7,066 bases of DNA, taken from an uncultured Bacteroidales bacterium (GTDB taxonomy: Bacteria > Bacteroidota > Bacteroidia > Bacteroidales > Lentimicrobiaceae). Each line of letters begins with the position of its first letter. The first letter of the stretch is position 1. Of this stretch, positions 6,408 to 7,066 are shown one piece after another. The notes under the pieces were generated by a model, which was given only the letters and a program-made list of their open reading frames with translations, did not search any database and was not told where the DNA came from. Where the stretch lies: positions 1-7,066 of the forward strand of contig CALMDN010000128.1 in NCBI GenBank assembly GCA_937864935.1. Reading direction: 5' to 3'. Both the position numbers and the translations under genes were made by a program.

Positions 6408-7043
6408 TCAATCTACCTCGATGATCCCCCTGGAAACCACAATTTTCACCAGACTTGCTGTATTGCGGGCATGGAACTTCAGCAGCAGGTTTTTCCGGTG
6501 CGAATCAACAGTAAAAGTGCTGATGAACAAACGGTCGGCAATTTCCTGATTGGTAAGGCCATCTGCAATCAGTTTCAGGATTTCGCTCTCTCGTCGTGTA
6601 ATCATTGGCAGGTCGTAGTGGTCGGTGGTCACCCCTCTGATCAGTTCTTTAACTCCTTTTCCAAGATAAATGGTTTTTCCGTTCAGTACCTGCCTGATTC
6701 CTTCAATGATGTCTTCAGTATCAGATGTTTTCAGGATGAAACCATCGGCTCCCTGATCGAGCATTTTTTCGACCACATGCCGTTGGGCAACAGTAGTGAT
6801 GGCCAGTATTTTCTGTTCCGGGAAACGGTTTCTAGTGGTGGCACAGAACTCAATGCCGCTCATATCCGGAAGGTTGATATCGAGCAGGATCAGGTCGAAT
6901 GGTTTGTTGTTGAGGCAGGCCAGCCCGCGTGATGCTGTTTGGACAGCAGTGCATTCAACATCCAGGCCAGCGCCGGTGATGATGCGTTCAAGGCTTTCGC
7001 TAACAATGGGATGGTCTTCGACAATCAGTATCTGGCGCGGCAT
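6408..7043 (-). CDS. NarL/LuxR-family two-component response regulator
   Basis: This 211-residue DNA-binding regulator has the family's usual length. The receiver domain (about 3-120) has the acidic pair Glu9-Asp10, phosphoacceptor Asp55 in LILLDINLPDMSG, a Thr at 83/84, and Lys105 in GFILK. All are expected for a phosphorylatable receiver. After a linker, a LuxR-type helix-turn-helix spans about 146-208: ITRRESEILKLIADGLTNQEIA, then RLFISTFTVDSHRKNLLLKF, with the conserved Glu152 and the TVDSHRKN recognition helix. The protein should dimerise and bind DNA when phosphorylated by a histidine kinase. No kinase is visible in the window. The ATG shares one base with a TGA that closes an open frame running off the right edge, so the gene is probably the second of an operon with its sensor upstream. 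Its target genes cannot be deduced. Confidence 0.93.
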   Translation of the reverse strand: MPRQILIVEDHPIVSESLERIITGAGLDVECTAVQTASRGLACLNNKPFDLILLDINLPDMSGIEFCATTRNRFPEQKILAITTVAQRHVVEKMLDQGADGFILKTSDTEDIIEGIRQVLNGKTIYLGKGVKELIRGVTTDHYDLPMITRRESEILKLIADGLTNQEIADRLFISTFTVDSHRKNLLLKFHARNTASLVKIVVSRGIIEVD

Positions 7044-7066
7044 CAGCGGTATCTTTTGATATCGCT
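7043..7066 (-). CDS. Possible last 7 codons of an upstream gene overlapping the response regulator start
   Basis: On the minus strand, 7066 to 7046 reads without a stop as SDIKRYR and then meets TGA at 7045-7043. The final A of that TGA is the first base of the regulator's ATG (TGATG). One-base overlaps of this kind are common in two-component operons, so a histidine kinase C-terminus is plausible. Seven codons alone cannot prove a gene or identify it. Confidence 0.35.
   Translation of the reverse strand, partial: SDIKRYR

Noticed and set aside
6471..6932. 153-residue plus-strand frame opposite the response regulator
   Set aside because: It is the antisense shadow of a clear response regulator gene and has no domain signals of its own.

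Overview
The window most likely comes from a member of the Bacteroidota, probably a Bacteroidales-like environmental lineage. The main reasons are a secreted protein ending in a type IX secretion (Por/T9SS) C-terminal sorting domain, and promoters of the form TTG/TTTG then TAnnTTTG. Start codons also sit behind A-rich leaders without Shine-Dalgarno sequences. Species cannot be read from this window.

Layout. (1) Positions 1-1635 form an AT-rich two-gene block. It holds the 3' part of an OLD/RecF-like ABC-type ATPase (the 5' end is outside the window), then, 3 nt later, a 147-residue protein with a PD-(D/E)xK nuclease-like motif set. This is the most interesting part: it looks like the end of an acquired ATPase-plus-nuclease module, possibly an anti-phage system. 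(2) At about 1636-1660 base composition changes abruptly to about half GC, and the rest looks like ordinary chromosome. A T9SS cargo protein (1660-2622) is followed by a small TTG-started membrane protein (2721-3098) behind a near-consensus promoter. Next comes a single-pass membrane protein of unknown function (3196-3696), closed by a strong intrinsic terminator (3714-3755). (3) A CPA1-type cation/proton antiporter with a C-terminal RCK_C/TrkA_C domain follows (3890-5425). (4) On the minus strand and convergent with it lie a secreted MORN-repeat protein (6235-5540) and a NarL/LuxR-type response regulator (7043-6408). The regulator's ATG overlaps by one base the stop codon of a further upstream reading frame that runs off the right edge.

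How the genes work together. Only two functional groupings can be supported. The ATPase and nuclease-like genes are probably co-translated and act together. The response regulator is probably the downstream gene of a two-component operon whose sensor lies beyond the right edge. The remaining genes look like independent transcription units for envelope, secretion and ion-homeostasis functions. No tRNA, rRNA, CRISPR array or insertion sequence was seen.
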